This document shows positions 11,186-23,667 of a stretch of 64,000 bases of DNA, piece after piece. The notes under the pieces are model-generated. The model was not told the DNA's origin, ran no database searches, and saw only the letters and a program-made list of their open reading frames with translations. Origin of the DNA: Symsagittifera roscoffensis (lineage: Eukaryota > Xenacoelomorpha > Acoela > Convolutidae); NCBI RefSeq assembly GCF_963678635.1, contig NC_087069.1:3608166-3672165 (forward strand), read 5' to 3'. The position numbers were made by a program, and so were the translations under genes. How positions within the stretch are numbered: the stretch's first letter is position 1; each line of letters starts with the position of its first letter.

Positions 11186-13555
11186 GATTCTGGCGCTGCG
11201 ATTTGCGTATGCACGGCAATTGTTTAAAATTAGTCAGCATACAATAGTTTTTATCCGCTCTTTGTTGAGTTAGCGACGGCGGAGCAGAGGATAAATATTG
11301 GGCTAGAGTTCTATAAATTGGGTTCGAGCTCCGTTGGATGCTTTCCTTTTTTGCACTATTCTGAAAAAGTCTGAAATCAGCTTTGAATCTTTGCTAGAGA
11401 ATGAATACCCATAGCTTAAACGGCAAATTCAATCAATGAATCATTGACGTACCTCATTGAGTTGTACTGTTCGACGAATTTTGATCATTCTATCAACCCG
11501 GGTAAGCAGTCAAAATGTGATGCGTCAAAACATTCGAACGAGGTTATAGGTGAAAATACAGCTAGCTAACTTCTTTTTGACAGAGTTTTTAACTGACTCA
11601 GCCTTCAACCTAATACTTCAATTTGTTTTTGAATGTTCCTAGACGTCGCGTTAACGAGGCAGCACACATCTTACTCAATTTTAGTTTTTCATTGTACTTG
11701 CGAGAGCAAGTGTCTTGTAATCGAAAACTAGGCTTTTTCGTAAATAACTTTTCTTACAAATCTGTAAGAAATGAAACTTGCTGTTTAATGAAACCTTAAC
11801 AATTTCCAGACTCCTTCTTACTTGGCATATAGAAAAATTGAATTGGCTGACTTTCGTTTGTCTGCTCAAGTTTTGTCGTCTTAGTTGCCACATCACGGAG
11901 TGTCTGCTTAGTTGCCACATCACGGAGTGTCTGCTTAGTTGCCACATGGAGGAGTGTCTGCTAAAAGATTCTCGGCTTTCTTTCCGCGTCGGAAAGTTTA
12001 TATTCAAATATCATGTTTGGCATAATTGCCTAGAATGAACTTTTATCGAGACATACAAAAATTTTGGTAGACCTATTTTTTGTTTTAGTTTTTTATAGTT
12101 TTCTCTGCTCATGTTTTTAAGTGGTGATGTATTACATTAGGTGATAGTTTTGAGTATAGTGCATGTATTAAATTTGAGAACTCTAATGCATAATATAATC
12201 ATTTCTTTTTCAATCAATTGTACATGCTACTAAGATAGTTTTTTGGAAATACATTACTATGACAGATGAAATTTTATTGAAAAATTCAATCTTTACTCCT
12301 AATTTGCCAAAAAAATTGGTTTTTGAAATAATTTATAAACTATAAGTCGAAGTATAACAAAAAGCGCTCCAGCTATTTAACATCCATCTGCCAATTATTG
12401 AAGTATATCACCTTTTAAGTTTTTGTTTTATCGCTAGTGGTGCAAAGCCCCGCTTCCCCTTTGTGTATTATTTTTTTGTAAAGATTATGCAGACTTTCCC
12501 TAACATAGTCCCTACCAGCAAATTGTACTAATTTATAATAGTCAAGTCATATTAGTGTAGGGATTTATAGTTTTTTTCTACTTAAAGGTTTTTTCTAATT
12601 AAAGTAGTATATAAATGAAAAGCTCACGTCACAAAGATAAAAGTTTGCTCAAGTGGATAAAAAAGCTATAGTAGTCAAAATTGCACAACAAGCGCGCTTC
12701 CAAAACATATTATAATCGAGACAATTACTTGTATCAGGGCGAATCTTATTTTTCATGCCGTAAGAGATTTTTCTCATAAATTTAGTGTTTGCGAAAGTAA
12801 TGCTTCGCTTTGTGCAATTTATAGCACCATTTCTTATCACAGTCTAGTTTGTTTTACCATCATTTTTCAAACTCAGAGCTGACACTGAGTTAAAATTCGT
12901 AACAGATTGACGGGAATGTAAAAGTAAACAAAGGTTAAGGGAAAAAATTGAAATTTTGTGATCATTTTATTTTCTTCAATTTGATATAATGGTAAAATAT
13001 TTTTAAAAACTAAAGCTCATGTTTCTTGTATTCTAGCTCAGATTGACACATCAAACATGATGACAGAACAGCATTTTTGGAGCGTATAACTTTGTGATGT
13101 GGCTCGAAAAGACATCATCTGAGAAATCGTCAAACTTCAAACCAATTGTGAGTTAATTAGCGCGTTGTTTGCATGCAATGGTAAATGACATCAACGAACT
13201 TTATAATTTCTTTTTTCTCTAATTAAGTAAAGCATTTTTTTAATACAACTTGCGGTGCTTTATGGTTGAATGAATTACTCATTTTAAATTAGATGGTATA
13301 AAATTGAGACATGACATTTATATGTACAAAAAGAAACCGTCAACTTTCTTATTAAACTTTTAATGAGCCTTGAATTTAAGCTGCGCGACGAAATATTGAT
13401 GGTTTCATTCGCGTCGATAATTTCATTGCTTCCGTTAAACTATTAGTGTAATTCTATTGATCTGAGTTGAAGCCAATTTAAATGCATTGTCACTTTATTG
13501 TTTTTGGTTGGTGTTACGATTTTAAAACAAAACCTGCATTGTTGTTTAAAACACT
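11186..13555. other. Gene-free stretch
   Basis: AT-rich sequence without a convincing gene. The 108-aa and 86-aa frames around 11680-12040 translate a minisatellite on both strands and are not considered real. Confidence 0.45.
11880..11962. repeat. 27-bp minisatellite, three copies
   Basis: The unit contains TTAGTTGCCACATCACGGAG and is repeated at about 11881, 11908 and 11935. The last copy is diverged. The copies are contiguous with no spacers. Confidence 0.85.
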
Positions 13556-13943
13556 CAATTCAGGGGTCTTTTCGGTTATACCCCTACTTTATGAAAAAAG
13601 CTAAAAGGAAGGTTTTATTCGAAAGTTGGATCGATTTCACTCAGAAATGGTGGGCCGATATCCCGCGCATTGGATCAAATTGAAAATATTCTCAAAGTAC
13701 GAAAAAAAAAGAAAAATAAAACAGCATTTGGGCTCATAATTATGGAATTTTTGTGCAGAAAAGGGTAAAGAATGAAGAGGAAAAAGCCACTGTGGGGTTT
13801 ATTTGAGTAAACTGCTTCGTTGTGACCGGTCGTACATTACTCTTTTGCCTTTTCGAATCATATCGATCCAATTTTTCCGTATAAGTTTTCCGTATAAATT
13901 TTCATCCTTTAAGGGGGTTATAACCGAAAAGACTCCAATTCAG
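13556..13943. mobile_element. MITE with 8-bp target duplication CAATTCAG
   Basis: CAATTCAG occurs at 13556-13563 and again at 13936-13943, immediately outside matching inverted ends. The left end is GGGTCTTTTCGGTTATA and the right end is its near-complement TATAACCGAAAAGACTC. The element proper is 372 bp and non-coding. Eight-base target duplications are typical of hAT and some other DNA transposon superfamilies. The terminal sequence does not let me choose further. It lies about 45 bp before the NTPase gene start, so it may now be part of that promoter. Confidence 0.85.
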
Positions 13944-13987
13944 TTATAAACATAGCTGTTTTCGAATAATTTTCATTTACCGGAGAA

Positions 13988-14710
13988 ATGGTGCATTTAT
14001 ACATGGTTGGCTGCGGCGGCGTCGGCAAAACCACACTCATTAATGAATTAGTCAAAGACCCTGAAATCAGTTCTCAAACCAAAAGAATCTCTGAAGTTGC
14101 ACGAACTATTCTGAAAGAAAGAGACATAACTGGCCCTGAAATGACATCAGACAAAGATCTCTTTTGGGAGTTCCAGTTACTCATAATCCAAGAACAGTTG
14201 AAACGCGAGTCTCTAATCCAAGCAAGCGAAGACCTGATTTCGGACAGGTGTTCTCTGGATGCAATAGTGTATGGCATTTTATTCTTCAGCGAAAAGTTTG
14301 ACCCAGTTGTCATAAATAGCATTACAATGCAAAATTTCGACCCGAATTCTACGAAAAATTCAGACATGATGCGACAAATTTTGACGCCGTTCTGTAGAAA
14401 TAGTGATTTGACTTTGGATCAAATTCAAAGTGCAGTTAGACGGTATCAGAACGCGCTAGTTGTGCTTGTTTACCCCTGGGGTTGGACGGACGACGAGGAA
14501 AATGCACTTGAAGACGACGGAACCCGTAAAACAATGACTTGCAGCGAAGTCATGAAGTTTACCAGGGTGTACGAAAATGTGCTCGCATTGTTAGAAATTC
14601 CATTTGAAACCTTGAGAGAGACGAAGTTATGGAATCGTGTGAAATTAGTAGCACAGTTGCTGCGATGCCACAAAGGGGTTCAAAATAAAGTTATAGTGCA
14701 GATGCAATAG
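13988..14710 (+). CDS. AAA_28/NadR-like P-loop NTPase, intronless
   Basis: A 240-aa protein from an ATG with good context (AGAAATGG). Residues 8-16 form a Walker A loop, GCGGVGKTT. The next 90 residues follow the AAA_28 layout: a conserved EVAR helix, a polar region ending in WEFQLLIIQEQ, then DLISDRCSLDA with an Asp-Arg pair typical of this kinase-like fold. Relatives include NadR-type nucleotide kinases and the animal Ttd14-like proteins. Substrate cannot be inferred. Length suits a stand-alone domain. There are no introns and no signal or membrane segment, so a cytosolic location is likely. An AATAAA polyadenylation-type signal near 14998 is the nearest seen downstream. Domain assignment is fairly firm; function is not. 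Confidence 0.72.
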   Translation: MVHLYMVGCGGVGKTTLINELVKDPEISSQTKRISEVARTILKERDITGPEMTSDKDLFWEFQLLIIQEQLKRESLIQASEDLISDRCSLDAIVYGILFFSEKFDPVVINSITMQNFDPNSTKNSDMMRQILTPFCRNSDLTLDQIQSAVRRYQNALVVLVYPWGWTDDEENALEDDGTRKTMTCSEVMKFTRVYENVLALLEIPFETLRETKLWNRVKLVAQLLRCHKGVQNKVIVQMQ

Positions 14711-16139
14711 AAAAAATTAGATTAATTTATCATAAAGTGTCAATGAACGCGTCGTGAAGTTTGAGGTCGTGTTTTTTTTTCAATTTCAATTTTTTTTGCG
14801 GTAAGTTTTTGATTTGTTTTATGTTTTTCAAAATGCTTGAAAAGTTATCAGTCATTTTTTATATTTTTCTATAGTTCATTGACACTTTTTCTACAGTCTG
14901 TCAGCTATGTTCAAATTGTATCTAAATTTTATATTAAATTACCGAAATTTGAAATAATTCTTGAAAACTCAAGAAGTTGTATTACAATTGAAAAATTGAA
15001 TAAACCTGCCACAAATTTTTGCAGCGAGAAGTAATCATCCGTTTTTTGTTTTTATTGCAGAATTGTTTGAAACATTTTTATATAGAAGAAAAAATAGCCG
15101 TCTCGTGAAAACATTCTTATATGTTGCACAGAATAATCAGATATGTTAGATTATCTGATTCTTATATGTTGCACAGGATGGTGTTTGTTAAAAATGTTCC
15201 TGCTTTTTTATCAGCAGTAGTTAGTTATACGCTTCATCAAATCACTTCCTATGCTACCTGAACTTTGAGAATAGATTAGTACAACTATTGAGTATTGATA
15301 TAGCATTGAGCATTGAGTACTTGCGTAGTACCGCAATGAAGTGGGCCAAGCGTCATTTGAAATCTTTTTTGTAACACCTTTTTTCCTTGCAAACTTATTT
15401 GCGCATACTCTAGCCCTTTAAAACGGTTTTGTATTTTTTGTCTTTTTTTGCACATTTTAAAGCTGAAAAAAAATCGAAAATCACATTCCATTATTCAGTT
15501 AACAGGAAAGACAGGAGTTTTTGCTTTTCATCACCCTTGCTCTCAGTCCTATTCTCACTTGGCCTGGAGGTAATGCGGTTGCCTTTTCACCCTACGGACT
15601 GGGTTTTCAGTCCCTGCCGGACTTTTTTTCAGTGTCTGAAGTTGAATTTAATTTTTGGGAAAAATTGAGAAGGCGGACTCTAGTTAGTCGGTTAATGTTT
15701 TGACGGCTTAGTTGCCACACCGCCATTTTTTTTGCACTGGAAGCAATTTCCCTTGTTGTCTCAAGTTTCGTTGATTAACTCCTGTAGTTTTAAAATTATT
15801 GTCACCGAGTGGTATAATTTCAGTTTTTTTTTGTTTCGTTTTGCTTAGAAATTTCATTTAAAAAAAACTAAATTACAAAAGGGGCCCTTCCGTTTAGTTA
15901 CAGTAAGTGCACAAGCTGGATAGGGCCATACCAGCGATATAAAAATGCATATATATCAGCAATGAAGTCATAAATCAGCATTAAATGCATCGTCATAATG
16001 TTAATTTATCTTAGCCGTCCTTCCTCTACAATAGCGCTTATGGAGTTGTCGATAAATTGAACTTTGCGTAGCGATCTGCACCCCCTTATAAAAAGTATAG
16101 AGCTCCTCCTAAATGATTTCGTCTCATTTTCTATTTAGT

Positions 16140-16326
16140 TGCTTGCAATGCTGCGCTTTCGTTGTATTGCAAGTGATTTGAAGTTCGGCTTCACCTTTTT
16201 TTCTCTATTCTTTTCTTTTTACCGATTTTTTTTGGATATTTGTTATTTCCGTCTCAATACGATTTGCTAGCTTGCAATGCTGCGCTTGCGTTGTATCGCA
16301 TTAGATGCCAAGCTCCGCTCCGCCTC
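16140..16326. repeat. Short direct duplication, two ~55-bp copies
   Basis: GCTTGCAATGCTGCGCTT followed by CGTTGTAT occurs at about 16141 and again at about 16272. The copies differ in their 3' halves. Nothing else is seen in the spacer. Confidence 0.7.
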
Positions 16327-19209
16327 TGTGGTCTATCAAGTTCAGTTGGTATAATTTGAGAAAAATTAAGCTGGAACAAAAAAAATGAAAAACTTAAATC
16401 AACCTCTTAAGCGCTCCGTGTAAAATTAAGAAAAATTAAACTCAAAAAAATTGTCAAAATTTTTTTGAAAAAAAAAATGTATATATTTTAAAAAATTTTC
16501 TTCGGCTTTTCTGTTCGTTTAATACTTCCGGCCTAAACTTTGATCTTTTGATTGCTTGATCTGCCGTATTTTTTACGCTTAATTAGTAGGCGTTAACAAA
16601 TCGGAATAAAGGTTCTTTTGGTTAAATTTGCTTAATAAAATCACTGAACTGTTTGCTCTTTTTACTTCGATATATATTGTATTTGAGATACCATCCTAAC
16701 ATGTTTAGTTTAGAGGTAATGTCTATGCTTGAGACGAAAAACATGATGGGTTCGGTTCGATTTTGACCAGTAGCTGATGTTTTAGTAGCAGAAATTTTTG
16801 GACAATTTTAATTATTCAACTTTTTTTGTAAGCCTAGTTACCATATCATCGACTTATTCTCCGGTTGAGGCCAGCTATGCTAGAGTTGAATTACTGTTTG
16901 ATTCGGCCCGATAATGTGCAAACATTCGGCTTCTGATTTCGTATAACATTTGCTTAAAAAATTTCGGCTGGAAAGCTTTTTCGACCTTAATGGTTTTGGC
17001 TCATGTGGTATTGATTTATTCGCCCTAAAGTATGTCGTGTCAAGTGCAAAATTTGTTTAACCGTTTTTGTGTGTTTCTGGAGGTCGTATATCTTCGAGTT
17101 CTAAAATTTTATAGCCCAAAACGTTTCATGTTAATTTTTTTTACCGGTGCAACGGTTGTCCATTCAAGTTTTGATGTTGTTGTTGTCTCGTCGAGTGGCA
17201 GCGCGTGCATTTTCGTCTTTTCGGTCTGATGTATTTTCAAATAGTTGAAAGTTCGTCGAAATGGTTGACACATTAGGAGAGTGTTTCTGGAAAAGTTGGT
17301 TGGCTTTGGTTGCTTTTAGAACTTCCGAAGGAAAGTTGTTCGTTGCGTCGTCTACTTCAAGTCTCGAACTGCGGCCTCCACCGTGCTGCCTCTGGGTAGA
17401 TGGGACCCCCGATTCTCGTAACTGATTCTTCTTGATTTTGGTTGCGGCGCCCATTTTGATGAATCACCAAGCTGTCAAACGGAAAGGATTGCAGAGCTAT
17501 GGTGTTGTCTAATTTCGTCCATATTTTTCTGCGGAACACCTGACAGAGGATCGGTTTCAATGTCTTAGCCGCTGTTTTGAGCCAGTTTCGGATTCGACAT
17601 CGGTAATCAGGATCCATCTTGACTCATGTGCTTATGGGCTGATCCAGCCTGAGGAAGGCAAAATCTCCAACCAAAGTTTTGTCCGCTTAAACGGCGCTCG
17701 ATTAACTTTCCCTATTTTTAATTTACACAGTCGATGGTGTTTCTCGGAATGTGATCCTAAATGAAGTTCATCCAAAGTAACCGTACTTGAATTACATCGA
17801 CTCTGTCTAATTCCTTTCGTTGCGGTGAGGGGTAGACTCAACCCAAAAAGCTGCTAAAACCAGCGAGATAAGATTCACTCTAATGAAGTTACCGGATCTA
17901 ACGTGGGGCTTCTGAAGGATGACAACGAAAAACGAGTTCCTATGAATATCGAAACACAACAATCCTTCCTTGATAATTCTCTGGCATGTTCCAAATCCTG
18001 ATGAACGATTTATTCCCTAGGGTCTGACGAGCTTCCCATAGTTTTTAAATTACCCCTGAATGAACAGTTCATTTTTCATTTTAAAAAAGGCATGCATAGT
18101 TTTCCCTAGAGACAGTTGAAACCGATGAGTTTGAAATGGGTCTATCCGTGTTGCTGACTTTCTTTGTCGCCGCCGGAATCTGGTCTCCCCTTCCCTCCGA
18201 AATTTGTTCTTCAGGGCAGCACCAAATGGGTTCACCCTCTTACCCTCCGCCCATCTTTCTCTCTACAAAGTCGTCTCGGGAAAGAGATCTGAGCCGTCAT
18301 CATAAGGAGCCCTGTGATGACATGTGATGTCCTAAAATTATTGGACTTAAATCAATCAGCTCCCCCTGATTTTAGCTTTAATTTGAAGCAAAACTATTAC
18401 TAACGCAAATGAACCTGGCCTCAGGCCATTTACTCTAAGCAGCAAGTTGCCAAATAACTTAGCTCATCCCTTCAGATAGCTCTACACACCACCTCAGCAG
18501 ATCAATTGAGCCATCGCGGATAACAAACCCTCTTGAGCTCTCGGCCCGGATGCCAATGCAGTCTTCACCTTCCTTGCCAGATTTCAAGTTATAGTTACTC
18601 GCTGTCTGAGTTTATAATCCCACAAATAGGGAAACAAGGCATCAACTTGAATCAACCATAAAGATACTTTGCCCTGCAATTGGAATTTTAAAGAAGCTCA
18701 ACCGTTAGAATTTACTAAACATATCTCGAATTCCCATGATCACTGGTTTTCGCCCGTTTGACTCGACCACTACTCTACGCTATCCATCCTTGAATTTCAG
18801 GTCACAGGCGGTACTAATCAGAAGAATTTTCCCGTTCGCACTGCACTTGCTACTTTAGATCTCTTAAATGATTTCGGTGTGAAAATATCTGGCACATTTC
18901 TGGAGTCTGTTTTTTACACACCGCTCCCAAGCGGTCTAAAATGTTGGGTCAGTACTTATTTTAGTGCTCAAGAAGACACTGCATAAGTCTGTGAAATTTT
19001 GTACACAAATTGTCCACTGTTAAACCCTTCTCAACATAATAATTATGGTACGCTACCTTACTACAGAATGCTCATCTCACCTCGTATGTGAAAGGTTTCC
19101 ACGCATTTTCACTAAAATCAGACAGTCAGAAAACAACAAAAACTCTAAATGTTACCTACACCATTTACATGACTTTTTTAACTCCCGTTAGTTTACTTTT
19201 GCGACCTCA

Positions 19210-19275
19210 GAGCGATCAGAAGTAGTAGTGTACAGTAGTAGCAGTGTACAGTACTAGTAGTAGTAGTGTAAAAAC
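19210..19275. repeat. Imperfect AGT trinucleotide repeat
   Basis: Runs of AGTAGTAGTGTACAG are repeated imperfectly. This is a simple-sequence tract with no coding context. Confidence 0.8.
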
Positions 19276-20423
19276 AATGAGCTGCTCCTGCTGCACACAA
19301 AATTCCTAAAATTTAACGCATTGCGTTCTGCCACACACTGCAAATAGTCAGCTGACAAAGCCAGGCACAGGAAATTCGAAAGGCGTGAGCCAGTCCAACT
19401 TTGGGTCTAACAAATTAAACTCTTATACTGGCCTCTAAACCTCGAATCAGAAAAAAATTCCGTAATAAAACATGTGATTTTACATGTTTGGACATGCCAA
19501 TCACTTGTGACACGCAATTTCTCCCGAGGTTTTAATCACATGTGACGAACATGTGAAAATACTTAATTTTTTCGTAAAATTACATATTCATTTTTTTGAG
19601 TGTACCCTCTGTTTGCTCTCAACTTCGGTCCGATTAAATCATGTTTTGAGCACATGCCTCTTTCGCTCACACATTCGTCAAACACCTGCCTCTACTGCTC
19701 TGTTTCCTCTCTACTTCCAACTTGCTAACTTGCACCGTACGCAAGCTGCCATGTTTAGATGTTGCAAAAACCCTTCGCTTCTTGCGAAAAAAATCATCTC
19801 TTTCATTAATGTGGTGGAAACTTTCTGCTCCACTCAGCCTTTGTTTTGGCTTTGTGGTGTTATCAGTAACACCATAACCCAAAGCATGCACTCATCCGAG
19901 AATTTACAATGCAATGCAGAATTTTGTTTTGGGACTGGTAAAAACAAAGCATTTTTAACTTAATTTAAACTCAAACTGACTTTTTTCCAATTTCTGCCAA
20001 TTGTGTATGTTTTCGTTACATAACTTTCATAGAAAAGATTTACCAAATTCTTTTTTCTTGTCGTTTGATTGCCATTACGAAGACAAACTGCGAATTGTAT
20101 AGGCTCGCAATTTGGTGTCTGCATGTCTCTGGAATCTAGAGACAAGTCTTGAAACATGGTAAAATTTTGTCGAAAAGAGCAAAGAGAATGCAAGAACAAC
20201 AGAAGAACAAAAGAGTGTGTCCTTGCTTCGAAATCCGCTTAAATTTCACAAAGCACACAGTTTGGCCTCGTAATGGCCTTTCTGCATTTTTTAGCCTTCT
20301 TTATTGCTCGGCATATCAGACCTGCGTTTCTAAGTAAAATAAGTACAATTCTGCAACAAATATTTTCTGTTGTTTGTCATTTAGGTTTTCATACTTAAAA
20401 AGACCCGTTTTAGCTCCAAAGTA

Positions 20424-21301
20424 ATCCCGCACCGGAGTCCCATAGATAATAATCGATTATAATATAAAAATGTTGTAATTTTAATCCATTATTGTGGCAA
20501 GTTTAGACCACGTAATCGATTATGTGGTCATTAAAATCGATATTTTTTCGAAAAAAAAAATCCATTGTAATCCATTAAAATCCTTATTTTTGGCACTGAA
20601 ATCGATTCTGTTTGCCAAGATAAGCCAGTATAATTGATTATTTTTGCAACAATACATTATTATTGTTATAATACATTATTTTTTATAATACAATATTTTT
20701 TTTGAACTAAATTCGATTTTTTTTGCAGAAGTTTTGCAAGTTACTAAATGCCATGTATAACGTCACCCCCTCAAGTAATTTCTAACTCCCCGCAATTAAG
20801 GAGAGGGGGGTGTCATTCATAAACCCACTCCCCCAAAGCCAAAATCTACTGGGGGGGGGGACTTAACTGAGGAGGGTGGAACGTGGGAGGGGGGTTAAAG
20901 TAAACGGAGGGAACACCGTTCAAACCACAATATATTTTATATTCAAAAAAAAAATTTAACGTGAAATGTAATATTTTGTGAAACGTATTACGTAGCAACT
21001 GCACTAAACAGGTAATGAGATAAATTTGACAAAAATTGTAATTTCACAAATAACCTTGCCAAAAATCCAATATAATCGATTATAATGGATTATATTGGCA
21101 TAAAAGTCTTAGGATTACAATCCATTTTTAATGGATTATAATAGATTATTTTGTGATTTCATTCGGATTTTTTGATTAGAAAAATAGTTACATTCTAATC
21201 CATTTTTATTCAATTATAATCAATTATTATCGAAATTTATTGAGACAGACTACAAAAATTCAATATAATCGATTTTTATCCATGGAACTCCGGTGCGGGA
21301 T
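20424..21301. mobile_element. Terminal-inverted-repeat element, family 1, copy A
   Basis: The ends ATCCCGCACCGGAGT and ACTCCGGTGCGGGAT are exact reverse complements. Inside both ends lie many ATAATCGATTATA and ATGGATTA motifs that can pair with each other. The centre has G-rich and C-rich runs (about 20765-20915). There is no ORF. The element is about 878 bp, and a second copy of the same length lies at 55769-56646. A near-perfect palindrome built on GTAATCGATTA lies around 20510-20535. No clear target duplication was found. Confidence 0.85.
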
Positions 21302-22734
21302 AGTCATGATTTTCTAAAATAAAGTTGAATGGATTAAACGTTGGAGAATGGTTTTTCTAACGTTCTTGTATATCGTTTCATATTCGTTCAATTTTTTTTT
21401 TAAATTGTGCCGAAAATGTAAAGGTTTCCAATAAAAGTGTCTACGATAAAAATAGAATTTCCACACTGCCAATATTTTTACAGAAGCCAAAACGTTACAG
21501 TTTTCTCTATAAAAAGACAGCGAGTTCTGAAGATAGTTTGTTTTTTGAGCTCACTTTAACATTTTTTTTTTGCGATTAGCTGAAGGTTTTTTTAGCATTG
21601 AACTTTATGGCAAGTTTTCATCAAATCTTTCGAGAAGGGTTCTTTTGTCTTGGCGTTTCATCAGTTATTCTTACAATTGTAAGAAAAAATTAGGCAAGAA
21701 AGTACAAATTGGCGACCAAAAGCGAACAGTTGGTATTTCGTCCAGTGAATGGATGGTCGGGTTGGCAAAATTGATTCCATTGTGGTAACTCCTTAACTTG
21801 AGATGCAGTTGAGAGCGGCTGTTATTGTAATTTTTTACTTGCCATTGTAACCCTCATAGAAAGTAAACAATCAAGTTGTTTGTTTGTTTTTGTTTCCATT
21901 TTGATTTATTCTCGTTTTTCTGTTTTGGCTATGATTAGCGAATAATTGAATTTATTTGATCGACATTAGATCTAAAATTTAGACTTGTTCGAAAATTGTT
22001 ATCGATAAAAATTGAAAGGTTGTTACCAGAGTTAAGCCAAAACGAGTTAAACGAAGCAGTACCGTTTGGATTAACGTTCCAAAAGTTTTATCCTTGATGG
22101 AATATTTCATTTTTTAGCCGGCCCAGAGAAAAAGCTGAAATGTTCTCTCATTACAAACCAAGACAAAATAAGTGTATCTTTACGCTTTCGATCGCAGCCG
22201 GGTGCAAGATTTTTCCCCTGTACCTAACTGTGTTTACAGAATGACTGGAATTTGTGGTCGTCTTCATCTGTATTTCCGTTAGTTATTAGAAAGAATTGAA
22301 GCATGTCTGCAACTTCTGCGCCCGTTCTACTCAATTTTTTTTTCGCGTTTATTTGTAAATTTACCAATTTTGATTTTTGTTTGTTTTTTCTTCCCTTTCA
22401 TTTCCTTGTTCTTTGATAGTTTGACTTAAATTTTTTTGGCTAAGCGGTTTCTTTTGGAAATGTTTCTTCTGCAAAAATTGTTTTTAACAATTTCTTTTGA
22501 TTTTGGGAGTCTTTTTCTTTTTTTGAAGCTTGTTTTGAATCAGGATGACCAATTAGCTCGCCTCAAATTCAATCTAAGGAGATTTTGTCTCGCCAAATTC
22601 CGTCGGTTTGAAGCTTGCAGCGTCATACATCAATTCTTAAAAGCGCGCTTAAATTAGAGGCGAGCTAATTGGTCATCTTGATTCCAAATACGGTCATAAT
22701 ATAACAGTTGCGAATCTATTCTGGCTGTTCAGGT
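21302..22734. other. Gene-free stretch
   Basis: AT-rich noncoding sequence. GACCAATTAGCTCGCC at about 22548 and an inverted partner GGCGAGCTAATTGGTC at about 22661 suggest a small inverted-repeat structure. No gene can be supported. Confidence 0.5.
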
Positions 22735-23667
22735 CCCGGGTTGACCAAAACTTGTCATACAATTTCCATATATGAGAAATTTCTTGTCATACAATTTCAT
22801 ACAATTCCATACGTACAGAAAATTGTATGAAACTCTATGATAAGCATTTTTCCATATATGAAAATTGTATGATAGATGTTTTCCCATAAACAAAAAATTT
22901 GGAATTTTTCTTTCTAAATTTAGTTTCTGAAAAATTTTTGGTTGTAGTTGCAACCGAACACAAGTGACAAAGACCTTGGTTACTCAAAACACCAAAGGTT
23001 GGACGGTCTTGCATTTACAATGCATAGAAAACGACCTGAATTGGGCTGTCTTTCACAATTGATATAACAAAAGTAACAAACTTTTATTTTTTGGCAAAAT
23101 TTTTTAATGATGATTCTATTAAATTTTTGAATTTTCAAATTATCAGACATTGATCAAGGCGTACATTAACACCCCATACAAAAGAAAGGGGAATTTTCAG
23201 CGTTTTTGAAAAAAATATTAAGTGAAAAGAAAAAATTAAGCCAATTTTATCGTATCCAGGACTACGTTATGCACACAAAATATTAAATTTTGCATGCAAA
23301 TTTTTTTTTTCGAAAAATGTTTGTTTGCGTACGAAAATCGATTTGCGGTTGAAAAAAAAAACAAAAAATTTTTGGGCTAAATTTTCAAAACTACTTGAAA
23401 AATTTTTTGTGTCGCCACCAAAAAAATGCCAGTCATACAATTTCCATATATGGGAATTGTATGATAAGCATTTTTTTCAAAAAACGAAAACCTCAGTTTT
23501 TATCACCAGATTGTTTTATTAGAATCAAACAGCCACAGAAATGAGTTAATACCAGTTTTCAACCATTTTTAGAAATTGTATGAAAATTGTATGACAAGCA
23601 TTTTCCCACACACTTGATGTATGGAATTGTATGATAAGCATTTTCGGTGTATGGTGGTCAACCCGGG
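22735..23667. mobile_element. Terminal-inverted-repeat element, family 2, full copy
   Basis: The left end CCCGGGTTGACCA is matched by TGGTCAACCCGGG at the right end. Both flanks hold repeated TCATACAATT and AATTGTATGA motifs. The element is 933 bp and encodes nothing recognisable. Another right end of the same family is at 59225-59319. Target duplication was not resolved. Confidence 0.8.

Larger units (their letters stand above)
14711..20423. other. Long gene-free stretch, possibly old decayed elements
   Basis: No convincing gene in 5.7 kb. A small inverted repeat surrounds 15115-15180, with CTTATATGTTGCACAG twice. A more GC-rich segment at 17.2-18.9 kb contains short open frames on both strands, for example an ATG-started 86-aa frame at 17617-17357 (minus) and about 64 open codons after 18800 (plus). 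These could be remnants of an old retroelement or exons. I recognise no domain in any of them. Confidence 0.45.

Noticed and set aside
11880-11962. CRISPR-like repeated 27-mer
   Set aside because: Copies are directly contiguous with no spacers, in a eukaryotic genome; a minisatellite.
17357-17617. 86-aa ATG-started minus-strand frame
   Set aside because: Looked briefly like the start of a retroelement Gag, but no capsid or zinc-knuckle motif, LTR or primer site is nearby.
18800-18990. About 64 open codons on the plus strand after a TTTCAG
   Set aside because: Protein-like composition but too short, no recognised domain, followed by stops in all frames.
19553-19963. 136-aa open frame with several Cys
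   Set aside because: Opens with GTG and has no recognised domain; the antisense frame is just as open.
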